DNA of 64,000 nt from the NCBI GenBank assembly GCA_031308135.1, contig JAHLJT010000631.1, positions 199,823,126-199,887,125 of the forward strand. The letters are read 5' to 3'. The DNA is from Acheta domesticus (taxonomy: Eukaryota > Arthropoda > Insecta > Orthoptera > Gryllidae). Below the pieces are notes generated by a model that was not told where the DNA came from, searched no databases, and worked only from the letters and a program-made list of their open reading frames with translations. The translations under genes were made by a program, and so were the position numbers. Positions 26,160 through 36,770 of the stretch are shown here, piece after piece; the stretch's first letter is position 1, and every line of letters begins with the position of its first letter.

Positions 26160-26465
26160 TTAAAAAAAAACGGATTCTTGATGACAATATCCTGAACGTT
26201 TTCGCGCGTAAAGCTGTACCGGATAGATAGATAGGTAGATAGATAGATAGGTAGGTAGGTAGGTAGGTAGATTTCTTAAAGTTCGCTTTGAGCTAATGCT
26301 CGGTAGCAAACATCTTTTTAAATGTATGAAGGTGGAGGTTGTACCCTTTAGCGGACTCTTGACTGACAATATCCTGAACATTTGTGCGCGTAATACTCTG
26401 CGCGGATACTCTTTTTAAACGCGTGAACGTGGAAGTTGTTCCGTTTAGCGGTAAACACTTACGGA
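26160..26465. repeat. ~100-bp tandem repeat interrupted by a tetranucleotide run
   Basis: Blocks recur in order: TGACAATATCCTGAAC at about 26178 and 26362, followed each time by a GCGCGTAA block; and CTTTTTAAATG...GTGGAGGTTGT at about 26310 against CTTTTTAAACG...GTGGAAGTTGT at about 26410. The normal spacing is ~100 bp; the first interval is ~182 bp because a GATA/GGTA run lies inside it. Confidence 0.6.
26221..26272 (+). repeat. (GATA)n / (GGTA)n microsatellite
   Basis: Alternating GATA and GGTA tetranucleotides, about 13 units, inside the ~100-bp tandem repeat. Confidence 0.85.
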
Positions 26466-26539
26466 TAATGTGGGGGTGTATGTGGTAGCGCTCAGGATAC
26501 GGTTCAACAAGAACTGTCCGAATCCGAACGGTTGAAACC

Positions 26540-26935
26540 ATCTCAAATCCCGCACGTGCATGGGCCTTGGCGAGCTGAAGCTTTCTCTCGTGTCTGTCGC
26601 GCAAGTGTGGCAGAACCCTGGGCTTCCCCCGGCGGCGCCTGTGGCGAGCGTGCGTGGTTCGCGTGGCCGGAGGCAGGTGGCTGCGAGACGCTAGGCCGGG
26701 CGCCGTGGGCCACCTTGCGCATCTCCGCGCCCGCCGCCAACCCAGCAATTACGCAGACCGCCCCTCCCCTCCCCTCCCTGCCCCCGCCCCCGTCCCCGCC
26801 CCCGCCCCGTCCCTTCCCGCCCCCGCCCCGCGGCGCCGGAACCCCAAGCCACCGTAGGCCGTCTGCCCGCCAGCCCTCCCCTGCCAGGCGTTGCTTCGCT
26901 TGTCTGCCGAGATAGTGCCCCGTGCCGCTCGCCAG
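26540..26935. other. GC-rich, C-rich islet
   Basis: CpG-rich, with a C-rich core (about 26755-26830, CCCGCCCCCGTCCCC-type). Overlapping frames on both strands (Pro-rich plus; Gly/Arg-rich minus) reflect composition. Confidence 0.65.
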
Positions 26936-29299
26936 AAAATGGAGCTTCTTTAATGTTTCATTATTGGAAGGGAGGTTTTGAGAAAGAAGGAATTTTGAAA
27001 TCGTGACTTTGTGTTGACTAGTTCTGTTCTTCAAAATATGAATCAATTAAAGTTTAATGAAAATTTACAATATTGTTGCTTTTATCAATGATTGTTTTTC
27101 TTCGTAAATGGGAGACAAAATGGCTGAAAAGTATGTATGTAATATTTTACGCTAATTTGGAGTTTTATTCTAGAGTATCTACGTCCACTGTCAAACACTT
27201 ATAAATAAATAAATATGCATAAATAGTGTATTTCCGCACTTGAAATAAGAGTTATTTGTTTTAATTATTTTTTATTATATTATTTGTTTTTGTTTTCACT
27301 CTTGGATATTTTGAAGTATTGTGACATTAACATAGGAAAACATTGTTACCCTTACTTGTTTACGAGATAGATCCTTTAGCTTCCTAATTTCATGAAAGGA
27401 TTGTGGCCCTCTTAGAAAATAGGTCTCGGCATTATTGAAGTGGTTTCATTGGATACGTTGCTAAGCAGAAGGATGAAAATATCTTGCAACGAGGGCAGAC
27501 TTGTTATGAGAAAGGAAGAAGCCATTTTGCCTGCTATTTTCGTCTTAATTGCCCACTGCGATGCAATTTGTGTCAAGCGTAATTACATTCCCAGTTTTGT
27601 TATCCGCGAATCGTTTAAGTAAATGAGTTCTAAAAACAAGATGTTGTGGTTTACACCTGTTGTGCAGTTTTTTTTATAAAAACTCTTGCCACTGGGGACA
27701 GTTTCGCTTAGCAGTTTTTTAGAACTCGTCTCGTCCGTTTACACGTGAAGTAACCTTCCCCTTTCCTCAAAGTTCTCATTTCTTCCAGCGTTCAGGTATG
27801 CTTGAGACTTCACCAGATCATTCTGGTTTCTTCGCAACTTTCTTCTCGTAGATGTCGCCAAGCAGCTGCAAAAGGAAAGGACTTCTTTCTGTTAAGAATG
27901 TCTCACTTCTGTATAGGATAAATGCGCAAGTGATATTTTAGAAGAAGATTCTCAAAAGAACAAAGTTATCTTTTGAGAGAGGTGGGAAGAATGTGCAGGA
28001 ATCAGTAACACTCAAAATACTATTTGCGAAATCTTTTAATCTAAAATACAAATTGTATTGCCTGTACTTCAATAATTTCTTAAAACTCATTTTACGATTT
28101 ACAAACGTTTACCTAAGTTCGGAATAATCGCATAAAGAATTTTATCGCGAAAACATTGCTCGAGACATTGCTGTTATCCTTGTTGTGGAGCAATGAAAAC
28201 TGTATAAAATAAATTCATCTAGTTCCCCAGGAGGAAGTTTCCTGTTCTACTACTTTACTTCCTTTTCTTCGTTCTGTGTACGGTAAGGAATTTTCCCTTT
28301 TCTGAGGAGCCTTGTTCTGAAAAGTTCTGTGGCTACTTTAAAGTTTTTTCACGGCATACTTCCACTTCGTTCCAAGAGTTCTTCTAGTTTCTGTGGAACT
28401 TTCTTGCAATTTTTGTGGTTTATCCTGCTAGTTTCTGAGCTGTGAGGTAACGACATTGTGCGCGATGCTGAGGGCGAGAACAGGGACGCAGGCAGGTCAT
28501 TGAAAGGAAGATGAGGGCAATTACTCCTTGCAGCCACTTGCTAAGAAGTCAATTCAGCAGACAAGAGAGAATCAGGGAGGGAAAGGGTGCAATGTCGGGG
28601 AAAGAAAAAGAAGAAGAAGTATTTATTAATATTAAAAAGCAGGGCGGCCTGATGTAAATCACGATTTAAATCAAACGATATTTTATTCATTGATTTAAAT
28701 TTCGTTTCTAAAACAAATGCTTTTCTAAATAACTGATTTAAATCAAATATTTATTTTCAATTCAAGCAGACGTGTAATTTGATTTTTTTAAATGTGTTAC
28801 TTAAAATAATAGGAATATTGAGTAAACAAACAAACACATTATCAAACTATTTGCGATTTCGGGATTTTCACATGAAAGAGTAGTAAAAAGACGGTTTTTT
28901 TTACAATTTATTACAGTATTCACAGGAAATCAAGGACATGAAGGAGGTATGTGTCAAATGAGACATGTGTAAAGAGTACAATGAATGCGTACTAACTCTA
29001 CGTGTACTTTCACGTGACGCAAGACCTGAATATTTAAATTAATTATTTGAATAAAAGTACATTAATTTCTACATTCAAATTTCATTGTCAATATGTATTA
29101 TTTAAACCAATAATGTTTTTCAGATGATTGAAATAGATTGAAATAAAAAACAGGTTTAAATTCTAGAAATCCATTTTTTTATTTAAAAAATACCAATTTA
29201 TATAAGCACTGTGACTAACCACGAATTTAAGGAAAGTATTCGAATTTTTTATCGGACTATGGAAACTAGGACTGATTTCGAGAGGAAGACGATGGGTGA
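26936..29299. other. AT-rich sequence, no gene recognised
   Basis: Short frames only. 28650-28790 contains several ATTTAAATC palindromic motifs after a GGGCGGCCTGATG segment. This is suggestive of one end of a DNA element, but I could not find a partner end. Confidence 0.45.
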
Positions 29300-29545
29300 G
29301 ACAGGACTAGCGTGGGAGCGCTGAAAGGCAAATGCAGCAGGAGGAGGGCAGGAGCCCGACAGGAGCAGCAGACAGAGCGTGTCGTTGCGTGTCGTGAGGA
29401 AGTGAGGAAGGCCGAGCGAGGTGGAGTGGCGACAGGCAGGGGAGCAGGGACGATGACGAAGCGAGATCAGAGAAGCAGCGGCGCGGGGACGGGCCGTGCG
29501 GAAGCGGAGGCTGAGGACAGCGATAGCGAGGAGAGAGCGTGTGAT
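29300..29545. other. GC-rich islet, purine-rich on the plus strand
   Basis: Unlike most islets here, this one is G+A-rich on the plus strand (GAGGAGGGCAGGAGCC-type). The 85-codon plus frame is Arg/Ala/Glu-rich low complexity. Confidence 0.6.
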
Positions 29546-29584
29546 CTATTCTGGATTCTAGTTCAATGACATGTTCTCCTTTTG

Positions 29585-29830
29585 ACTACTACACCACCAC
29601 ACATGTCGGGAGATCAGTCGAAAGCTTAGAGTTTGTCCCAACTGGGGCGATACCCCTCGGATGGGAGGTACCTGGTTGAGGAAACCACACCAGTCAACGT
29701 GCATGTCGGTGCCAGATCTTGACATCTAATAGGGGGGGAAACCCTACCTCCCTCTATAAAATCATGCACTGCACTTTACAAGTAACAAACGACCTTAGCA
29801 GTTGTCGCTTCTGGAAACACGAATCTATCA
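29585..29830 (+). mobile_element. SINE-A copy 4, 3' fragment
   Basis: Begins at the CACCACACATGTCGGG block and follows SINE-A through GAAAGCTTAGAG, CTGGGGCGATACCCC, ACCTGGTTGAGGAAA and GACCTTAGCAGTTG to the end. The head is missing. Confidence 0.8.
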
Positions 29831-31359
29831 ATGTCCTCATATTTTTAGTTGATCCCTGTGTGGTAATATGCAAGCGTGTACTCTTTGGTTGTAGGAAACG
29901 TTTGTGAGTAAATAATAAACTATAAAAATTAAAGGATATTATTCAGTAATAGTAATTTTCGATATTTCATCGATATTTTCTGCACGACTAATGACTTTGA
30001 ATATCTGAGTCAGGGTCTTTCTGATCAATATACATAGAGAACACTCCTTTTGTAGATTTACATTTCTACTCTTTCTCTCTCTCTGTCAGAGAAACGCTTT
30101 AATGCTGTGTAGCAAGTGCGTCTCTCTGTCGTCGCCATGCGCAGTTGGAACAAAGCCATGCCCACCGGAAGTGGGCTGGCCGTGTCCAGGGCCCGTGGCG
30201 TATGACTGTGCTTATTAGTGGGCGCTTTATTATTTAAGAGACAGGAAACACATAGTGCTTGCGTTGGAGATTAGACTTACGTCATCACAAACTCATACTC
30301 ATCCTCGCTTCTTAACAACAAGAAAGCTTTTTCGAAAACATCCTTCAATTTTAGCAAATATGGTCACAGTATGCCAAAATTATTCCAATACCCTTACGTG
30401 ACAGAGATCAATTAATTTCATAAATATTAATTATAATAACAATTAGAAATATATTTTTTTATTTACAAGTCGAAAATCGATGTAATTATCAGTGAATTGA
30501 AATTGAATGGAATGAAGATATACCACTCAAAACTACGTGAAATACGCTATTGTTTTCTGAATGTAAGAAATAACATAAATAACAATAGCTTTCCGCGTAC
30601 GATTTGACACGTAAAGTATCTGAAACCCACAGTAAGACAGGTGTGTTGCAATTGACACGAGATTACAAGAACAATGTCCTGCGTTTTACATAATGACTGT
30701 GAATTATCCCGTTTACATTTTCCTCATCGCGGCTTTTAGCATGTTAATTATCTAAAACTTCATTGTTCCATAAACACCTTGATGAAGAAGATACTCTCCA
30801 TTCTCTTGCGGTAAGCGTGGAGTCACGTCCTACTGAAGCAGCCGGGCCGCAGGGGAACTGCAGACATTCCGGTTAAAGAACTCTCCATTAGCCTGCGTCA
30901 CGCAAAGCCGCGTTGCTTTTCACGTTCCGCGCGAGATCGGAGAGGAACTGGAGCAAGTGTCATCTGCGGTGTCCGGTGAATCACGGCGAGCGGTAACGTC
31001 CATCGCTGGACGGCGACCGACGATTGCCGGGAGGGAGGCCTATTGTGCAGAAGTGGCACTCAAGGAGACCGAGAAACCGGAACGCCGCAGCTCAATCTGC
31101 TGAACATAATGCGCCCATCACGTCCGTCTTTTCTGTTCTCATCCGCAATGCGATGCGTGGGAACGCAAAACAGCGCAAAGTGAGGCAAATCGTGCTGCCC
31201 CCAATGCTCCACTTCGAAGTGCAAATTACCTTTTTTCTAAATCGATGTACAGTACGAAAAGTATGACATAAAAAAAATAAGTTCAGAAATTCAAGCCCAG
31301 GTCTATGATTTCTTCTTATTTTCTTGTTACGTAGAAGAGAGAAAGTTATGTAATGCTGC
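29831..31359. other. AT-rich sequence, no gene recognised
   Basis: Includes a moderately GC-rich patch (30790-31130) with overlapping 80-89-codon frames on both strands. No domain seen. Confidence 0.45.
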
Positions 31360-31925
31360 ACGAAAAAACTGTGAATTTTCAGCAGAAAAACTTTCTACAG
31401 GGCCCTGGAAACGAAAATGTGAATAAATCCAGTTGCTAAATTTAGGGGGGAAATCCTCTAACACGTGGTGTAGCGAGAATCCATGTTTTGTGGAATCCTT
31501 GATTCCGAAAAATCGAATGACTGAAAAACGTCTCTGTCCGTCTGTGAACAACGTTAGTGGCTAAACCGTTCAGCCGATTTTCTCCAAAATTGATATTTCA
31601 CAATCGATCTAGCTGATGTCGCGGCCCATTGAATATGAAACCGATGCTTTAATTTTAGAGGGGTACTTTACATGTAGCGCCTGGGACATTTTCAGAAAAA
31701 AAGTCCATCATTAATTTTTCGAAAACTGCAAAAATTCAAAATATTTTCGGCATCTTCCGGAATTAAAATTATGGAGATTGTGTTTCCCTTAATGAAATCT
31801 ATTTCTTTAAGATAGATTTTGAAATAGGGTTATGTACAATTTTTCGAAAAGTTGAGTACTTTTTGCGTGCTTTTGCGTGAAGTACGAGCAAGAAAGTACG
31901 CACTATTTTAGTACCACTAGTTTAC
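31360..31925 (+). repeat. Family D dispersed repeat, copy 2
   Basis: Contains CAGTTGCTAAATTTAGG, CCTCTAACACGTGGTGTAG, CTTGATTCCGAAAAATCG, GTCCGTCTGTGAACAACG and GCAAGAAAGTACGCAC in the same order as the other copies. It is non-coding and somewhat shorter than copies 1 and 4. Confidence 0.7.
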
Positions 31926-31979
31926 TTATTTAAGGACAGCTTTCGAACTGAAAGTAACATTCTCTCAATGTAACGGTAA

Positions 31980-32120
31980 CGTAATGGTATACAGACACAC
32001 CAAACATCCTTGCCCTGTGTGGGATTCGATCCCGCGACGCTGGTAACGAAATCTTGGGCGGAATTCGAACCACACGAGGCAGCTATGGCTCTTCAGCCTT
32101 AGCTGGCTATCCCGGCCGGC
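31980..32120 (-). mobile_element. tRNA-derived SINE (family B), minus strand
   Basis: Read on the minus strand it starts GCCGGCCGGGATAGCC, has an A-box-like TAGCCAGCTAAGG (32097-32109) and a B-box-like GGTTCGAATTCC (32060-32071). A second T-arm-like GGGATCGAATCCC (32021-32033) follows. Its head sequence differs from SINE-A. Ends and target duplication could not be fixed. Confidence 0.65.
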
Positions 32121-32359
32121 TATGTTTATGATTGTTAAAATGTTTTAACAGAAAATAATGATCGAATGGTATAAAACGTGCGTATACTTACATTCTGTGC
32201 ACTCTAATGTATTGCACTGTGTGTTACTATCTAGTGAATTATGTAATTTTGAGTATGAAGAAACGAAAGAGTCTCAGAACTTTCAAACGTCTCTCGTCTC
32301 TTTATTGAAAATGAAGACGACAGTCCTGTGTGCGCTCTGGTGTGTGTCTAGTGTGACAA

Positions 32360-32600
32360 GCGCTCCCGTCATGCGAGTGGAAAGCTCGCGAGCGGCCAAA
32401 GACCTTCCGTGACGAATTGCGAGGCGCCTCCCACGAGTGGCGCCTTCGCCCTGACTGGCGCCGTTCCGAGAACTCTTTACGTCCGCCGCGGTTCCCACCA
32501 GGCCTGCTGAAGCTCCGCCAACGAGACGCTGATTTGACTCGCGGCGTAACCTCACGGGGACGCCCACGCCCCTTCACTGTCGGTGGGGATTCCGTCGTGT
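32360..32600. other. GC-rich, CpG-rich islet
   Basis: CpG-rich with overlapping frames of 94-110 codons on both strands. No domain is recognised. The GC-richness sits between the SINE at 32.1 kb and the hairpin element at 32.96 kb. Confidence 0.55.
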
Positions 32601-32955
32601 TAAGAAGGCGAAATAGCGAAGTAGTGATGTGCATGCGAAAAAGTGCATTTGCGGGTATCGCAACGCGGTGTTGCCCTTCGTCAAAACTTTCTCTTTCTTT
32701 GTGATCTGCCTCTATTAGTAATATCTCAGAAACAGAAGCAGACAGGTTCTTCAGAATGAGTAAAAAGAAACCAAACTTTGAACTTTTTAATATTTACTAT
32801 TTCATTGAAGTAATAGTGAAATGTTTTTCGTTTACTTCAGAACATTACATCATACATTGCGCATCTTGTTTACCTGCCTATCTTTACAACATACTTATCA
32901 CAAATTTTTTTAAGTTATTTCCTGATTATAGAATAGTACTGAGAAGTCGCGATTA

Positions 32956-33131
32956 TACACTTCGATTGATTTACAGTGTTCTTTGGCAATTCATCAGCTG
33001 TTATGGTGTCATCCAATCGAGAGCTTGAACGTCACCATAGCGACGTCACTGTAATGACGTTTAAGCTTCTGATTGGATGACACCGTAACATCTGATGATC
33101 TATCAAAGGACACTGTAAATAAATCGAAGTA
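32956..33131. mobile_element. TA-flanked long-hairpin MITE
   Basis: The two halves are imperfect reverse complements along almost the whole 176 bp: the left arm has TTCGATTGATTTACAGTG and GGTGTCATCCAATC, the right arm in reverse has TTCGATTTATTTACAGTG and the same GGTGTCATCCAATC. TA flanks both ends (32954-32955 and 33132-33133). If transcribed it would fold as one long hairpin RNA. It is non-coding. Confidence 0.75.
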
Positions 33132-33159
33132 TAATCAACTTAATATTGCCGCCACGTCC

Positions 33160-33550
33160 CAGACATGACTGGGCTATGGCCTCTTCCTCGGTCAGCGACT
33201 CGGATGTTTTCACCACTTCAAAGAATGCGATCTCATTTATTCGTTTCCGTTACCGCATCGCCACTTGCCGTTACTCTCCTTCTACAAAACGACTGCCATC
33301 TCCTTTCTCACCTCGTGCGTGAACCGTGCGTGCGCTGGCGTCACCGCCCCTGTCGCCGCTTCTGCTTCTCCCCGCCCCGCCCCGCGCCTGACACTTCCGC
33401 CTTTCCCTACGCGGCCGGCGCCTTGGGCGTCGCGACGGCGCGAGAACGCCGCGGGGGCTGGCTTTTCAGAATCCGCTAAAATTAGCCCGCGTCGCGATCC
33501 AGGACGTTCGCCCGTGCCCACCGGCGTCGCCGCCGCAGCTGGAGCCTGAA
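33160..33550. other. GC-rich, CpG-rich islet
   Basis: The GC-rich core is at 33330-33545, with a C-rich plus strand (CCCCGCCCCGCCCCGCGCC-type). The plus frames of 94-104 codons and the minus frame of 79 codons overlap; not called. Confidence 0.6.
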
Positions 33551-34829
33551 ATACGGATTACACAAACAAACAGAAGCATATGGTGGCAGACTCTGCCAAA
33601 CGTGCGTTCGTTTATAAGGCGTAATAACAGCTTCCTTGTTCCGCGAGTAGGAGACTCCAGTGCGTGGCGATGGGAGGGTGAAAGAGTCATCGTCCTCTTT
33701 GAGGTCTATTCGAAGGGAACGCTGAAAGATTATTCAGTAAAATAGAGAAGCTTCTGAATTTGTTCGTCTCGAGAGAAGAATCAGCGTTGTGTCCGTAAGC
33801 ATTGGGAAAGTAAATGTTATCTTGTGCCATCAAGGAATTCCTTCATCATGAAACTCAGTAAGATTTCCATCGAAATCATCGAAAAACATCTTGTGTGGTG
33901 GAATTGGATTTCTTTGATTCAATTATATTAAACTAGTGTCGCGTAGCACTACTGAATGAAACCAAATAAAATGGTTTTCCAAAAGTGGCGTGCACAATGC
34001 TGAAGAACACAAAATAATATCGTGTATAACTGCAATGAATGAAATATTTGAACAGGAACGATTACACGAATACTTCAGTAACAGAGCACAATTTATATGA
34101 ATACATAGCCCAACAAGTATTTACAAACCAAGAATATCAAAAAGTTTGCTGTTTCGTAAGTAGCAAGTATTTAATGGTGGGCGGACTCTTCCTTGGGGCC
34201 TTGCTGTTGCATGACACAGCTATGACGTAAACAGCACATTGATTATAAGAATTCAGCCGGTACTCGCAGCACGATTGTAGGCGAAATAATACAATCAACT
34301 ATTTGCTTATTTTGAGTCGAAATTGACACTGGTTGTTGTTGCATTGTTTTTGGATTGTTTCTCTGACTTCTGGGCGTTTAGCGAAACTATAGACAACTCT
34401 TACGGTCCCAGACTACACAGTTTTGTTTCAAGTTCTGCTAGAAATGTTAGTAATATCGATATTGGAATCATTTGTACTATGGACTCTGTTAGGGCCAATC
34501 GTAGTTGAAAATTATCTGTTTTTATGTAATTTGTTTTAGTTTAGTTGAAAGAACTTAATGCAAGTAATACGCTAATTATGTTATTAAGCAATTTGTGCTC
34601 TTGAAAAAGCGTACTGGAACGTTCACATGACAACCAGTTCGAAATCATCTTTCAATTAATTCTACACATGTATTGCCACATTTTTGCTCATTATCACATG
34701 GACGTTCACAAGCATTTTATATAAGTTTGGGGAAAAGTGCTCATCACACAATTGCAATAAAAATAGATTCATTGTTTCAGGTGGATTTCATTTAAAATGA
34801 AAATAGGTGAATTTTCTTGAATTTCTTTC
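33551..34829. other. AT-rich sequence, no gene recognised
   Basis: Only short frames; no array or inverted repeat seen. Confidence 0.4.
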
Positions 34830-35175
34830 TTCTCTAAAAAGTACTCTTAAGGACTTCAAGGCCCTTGTCTACTTACGTAGTGTAGAGAAAAGAATCCACG
34901 TCTGTGGGGCCTCGATAACGAAACATTGGTTTACGGCAAAGCTGCCATCTGGCGATGCGTCCGTCTTTAATTCCGTTATCTAATTTCGCAATTCTAAAAA
35001 CAAGAATTTCTCAAAACAGCTTCAATTTTTCTCTAATTTTCTTCTCAAATAGTATGCAATGCGCTATTAAACTGGCTCTGATCCGATTATTGCTGAGCTC
35101 TCTGAGTTTTCGATACTTACAAAAGTTGTAAATCATGTGAGAAAGTATGCATTGTTGTAGCACCCGTTGCCTAGT
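34830..35175 (+). repeat. Family D dispersed repeat, copy 3 (shorter)
   Basis: Retains the TACGTAGTGTAGAG...GAATCCACG...CTCGATAACG order, the GTCCGTC block and the end block (GCTCTCTGAGTTTTCGATAC, then GAGAAAGTATGCATTGTTG). The middle is shortened relative to copies 1 and 4. Confidence 0.55.
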
Positions 35176-36537
35176 AAACATTTACTTTTTTTTAAATACA
35201 TTTCATCACTTAATTTGAGAATAATTTTTGAGATGTCGCTTATCTAGAGCACGGACGACATTTATGTAATATGTTATCACATCGTCACTGATACTCGTAC
35301 TTCAATATTTTGCAGCATTATATTTACAATACGATTTTATTTCTTCTCTCAAACAGTTGGCTTTTATTTGGCGACATCCTATGAACAGCGATACGGCAGT
35401 TTCCGTTGTATTTGTTCGCGATAAGGTTCGAGAGGTTGCAGACGCGACGCAGTTCCGTGAGCGTTCGCGGAAAAAACGCACCGCTGCTGGCCTGACTCAC
35501 AGGCAGGCGGTCAGAGGGAAGGGTGGGGCAGAGAACCGATGGGCGTTGCGTAGCACTAAATATAGACAAGTATAGCGGATGTTGGCTACGCTACTGCTTA
35601 ATAGTAATAGCGTCATAAATCTCTGATGTTTCTTCTTACTTGATAGCATGAAATGTAGCATCGCTCGTCAGAAGCGGAAAACAGGAAGCTGCGCGGTTTC
35701 ATACTAGAACGTTTTTCACGATTTAAATTCTGTAAATAAAGATTGACCGTAAAATGTGCGACTTAATTCCACTTGAAATATTTCTTCTAATATATCAATA
35801 TGAGACTAGCTTATTTTAATTACCAGATTTATATGACAATTTCGAATCGAATGTTGATGATTCGAAATTACATTTTTCACTAAATGAAATCTCGAGCATG
35901 GATTTACTTTCAAATTATTTGCACAATTAAACTGTTGACACTTTACTTTTTGAAACAGATAAAACTGAGATACGGATTACATTTTCAATCAATGAAAGAT
36001 GCATTATTTTACATGGCGAGGCTGAAGTCATCAGGTCTGTTCTTCCGCCTGACCACGGAAATTTCGCCAATCTCCTTGCGCCATCTAGCAGAAACGGAAG
36101 GTATCACTCGGGCGACGAAACAGGCATTTGAATTTACGTTTCTTGTTTGGGGATTAGGCGATACTTCCATGAAACTTCACCATCTAAACAGAACGTAGGA
36201 ATAAAACAGTTATCAGGTCCTAAAAATTACTCCATTCTCACCATCCGTCAGACCAAGGACTAGACAATTTATGAGTCAATTAATACTAAGCGAGAGTTCA
36301 AATCGTCGAGTTCACTTGCAGGGAAATAAAAACGCTCCTTCGTCCACCTACCTTGAAAAATACCGAGTAAGAATGCATTTGAAACAGGTCCTTCTCTCGT
36401 TTTTCCTTTCCTTTTCTCATTCACCTTCAATGAAGCGCATAGCTCGCTCACGTGAATTTTACGGCCCATTCTTCAGGCCGAAAGCTCCGCCTCCACGGCC
36501 AGTGCAAGGTTCTCGGGGCTAGTGTTGTTATCAACAT
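35176..36537. other. Mostly AT-rich sequence, no gene recognised
   Basis: The longest frame is 104 codons (35884-36198 plus), without a domain. 36440-36520 is slightly GC-richer. Confidence 0.4.
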
Positions 36538-36690
36538 GTAGGGATGCGAGGAAGAAGTCGATATTTTCAAAAGAGCGATGTTTTTTATAAAATCATTTAT
36601 GTATTTAAATATGTATAAATATTTTGAAGCTGTTGTTTTTTAACATCGATGATGTGAGTTGATGGTTTTTTTTATGTCACCAAGGTATCA
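36538..36690 (+). mobile_element. hAT-type element fragment (left end)
   Basis: Begins TAGGGATGCG and continues with GTCGATATTTTCAAAA and GCGATGTTTTTTATA, matching in order the left end of the element at 53273 (TAGGGATGCGGCGTCAAT, then TTTTCAAAATATTGATG). No matching right end was found, so this is a remnant or its right part was replaced by the foldback structure that follows. Confidence 0.5.
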
Positions 36691-36770
36691 CGTTGGTCTG
36701 GAAGAGTGAAAAAGAAAAATAATTATAATCGACTTTTCATCAATAAAGCAGCCTATTATATTTTAGAATC

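Noticed and set aside
28650..29200. DNA element with ATTTAAATC palindromes
   Set aside because: One plausible end (GGGCGGCCTGATG) is present but no partner end or target duplication was found.
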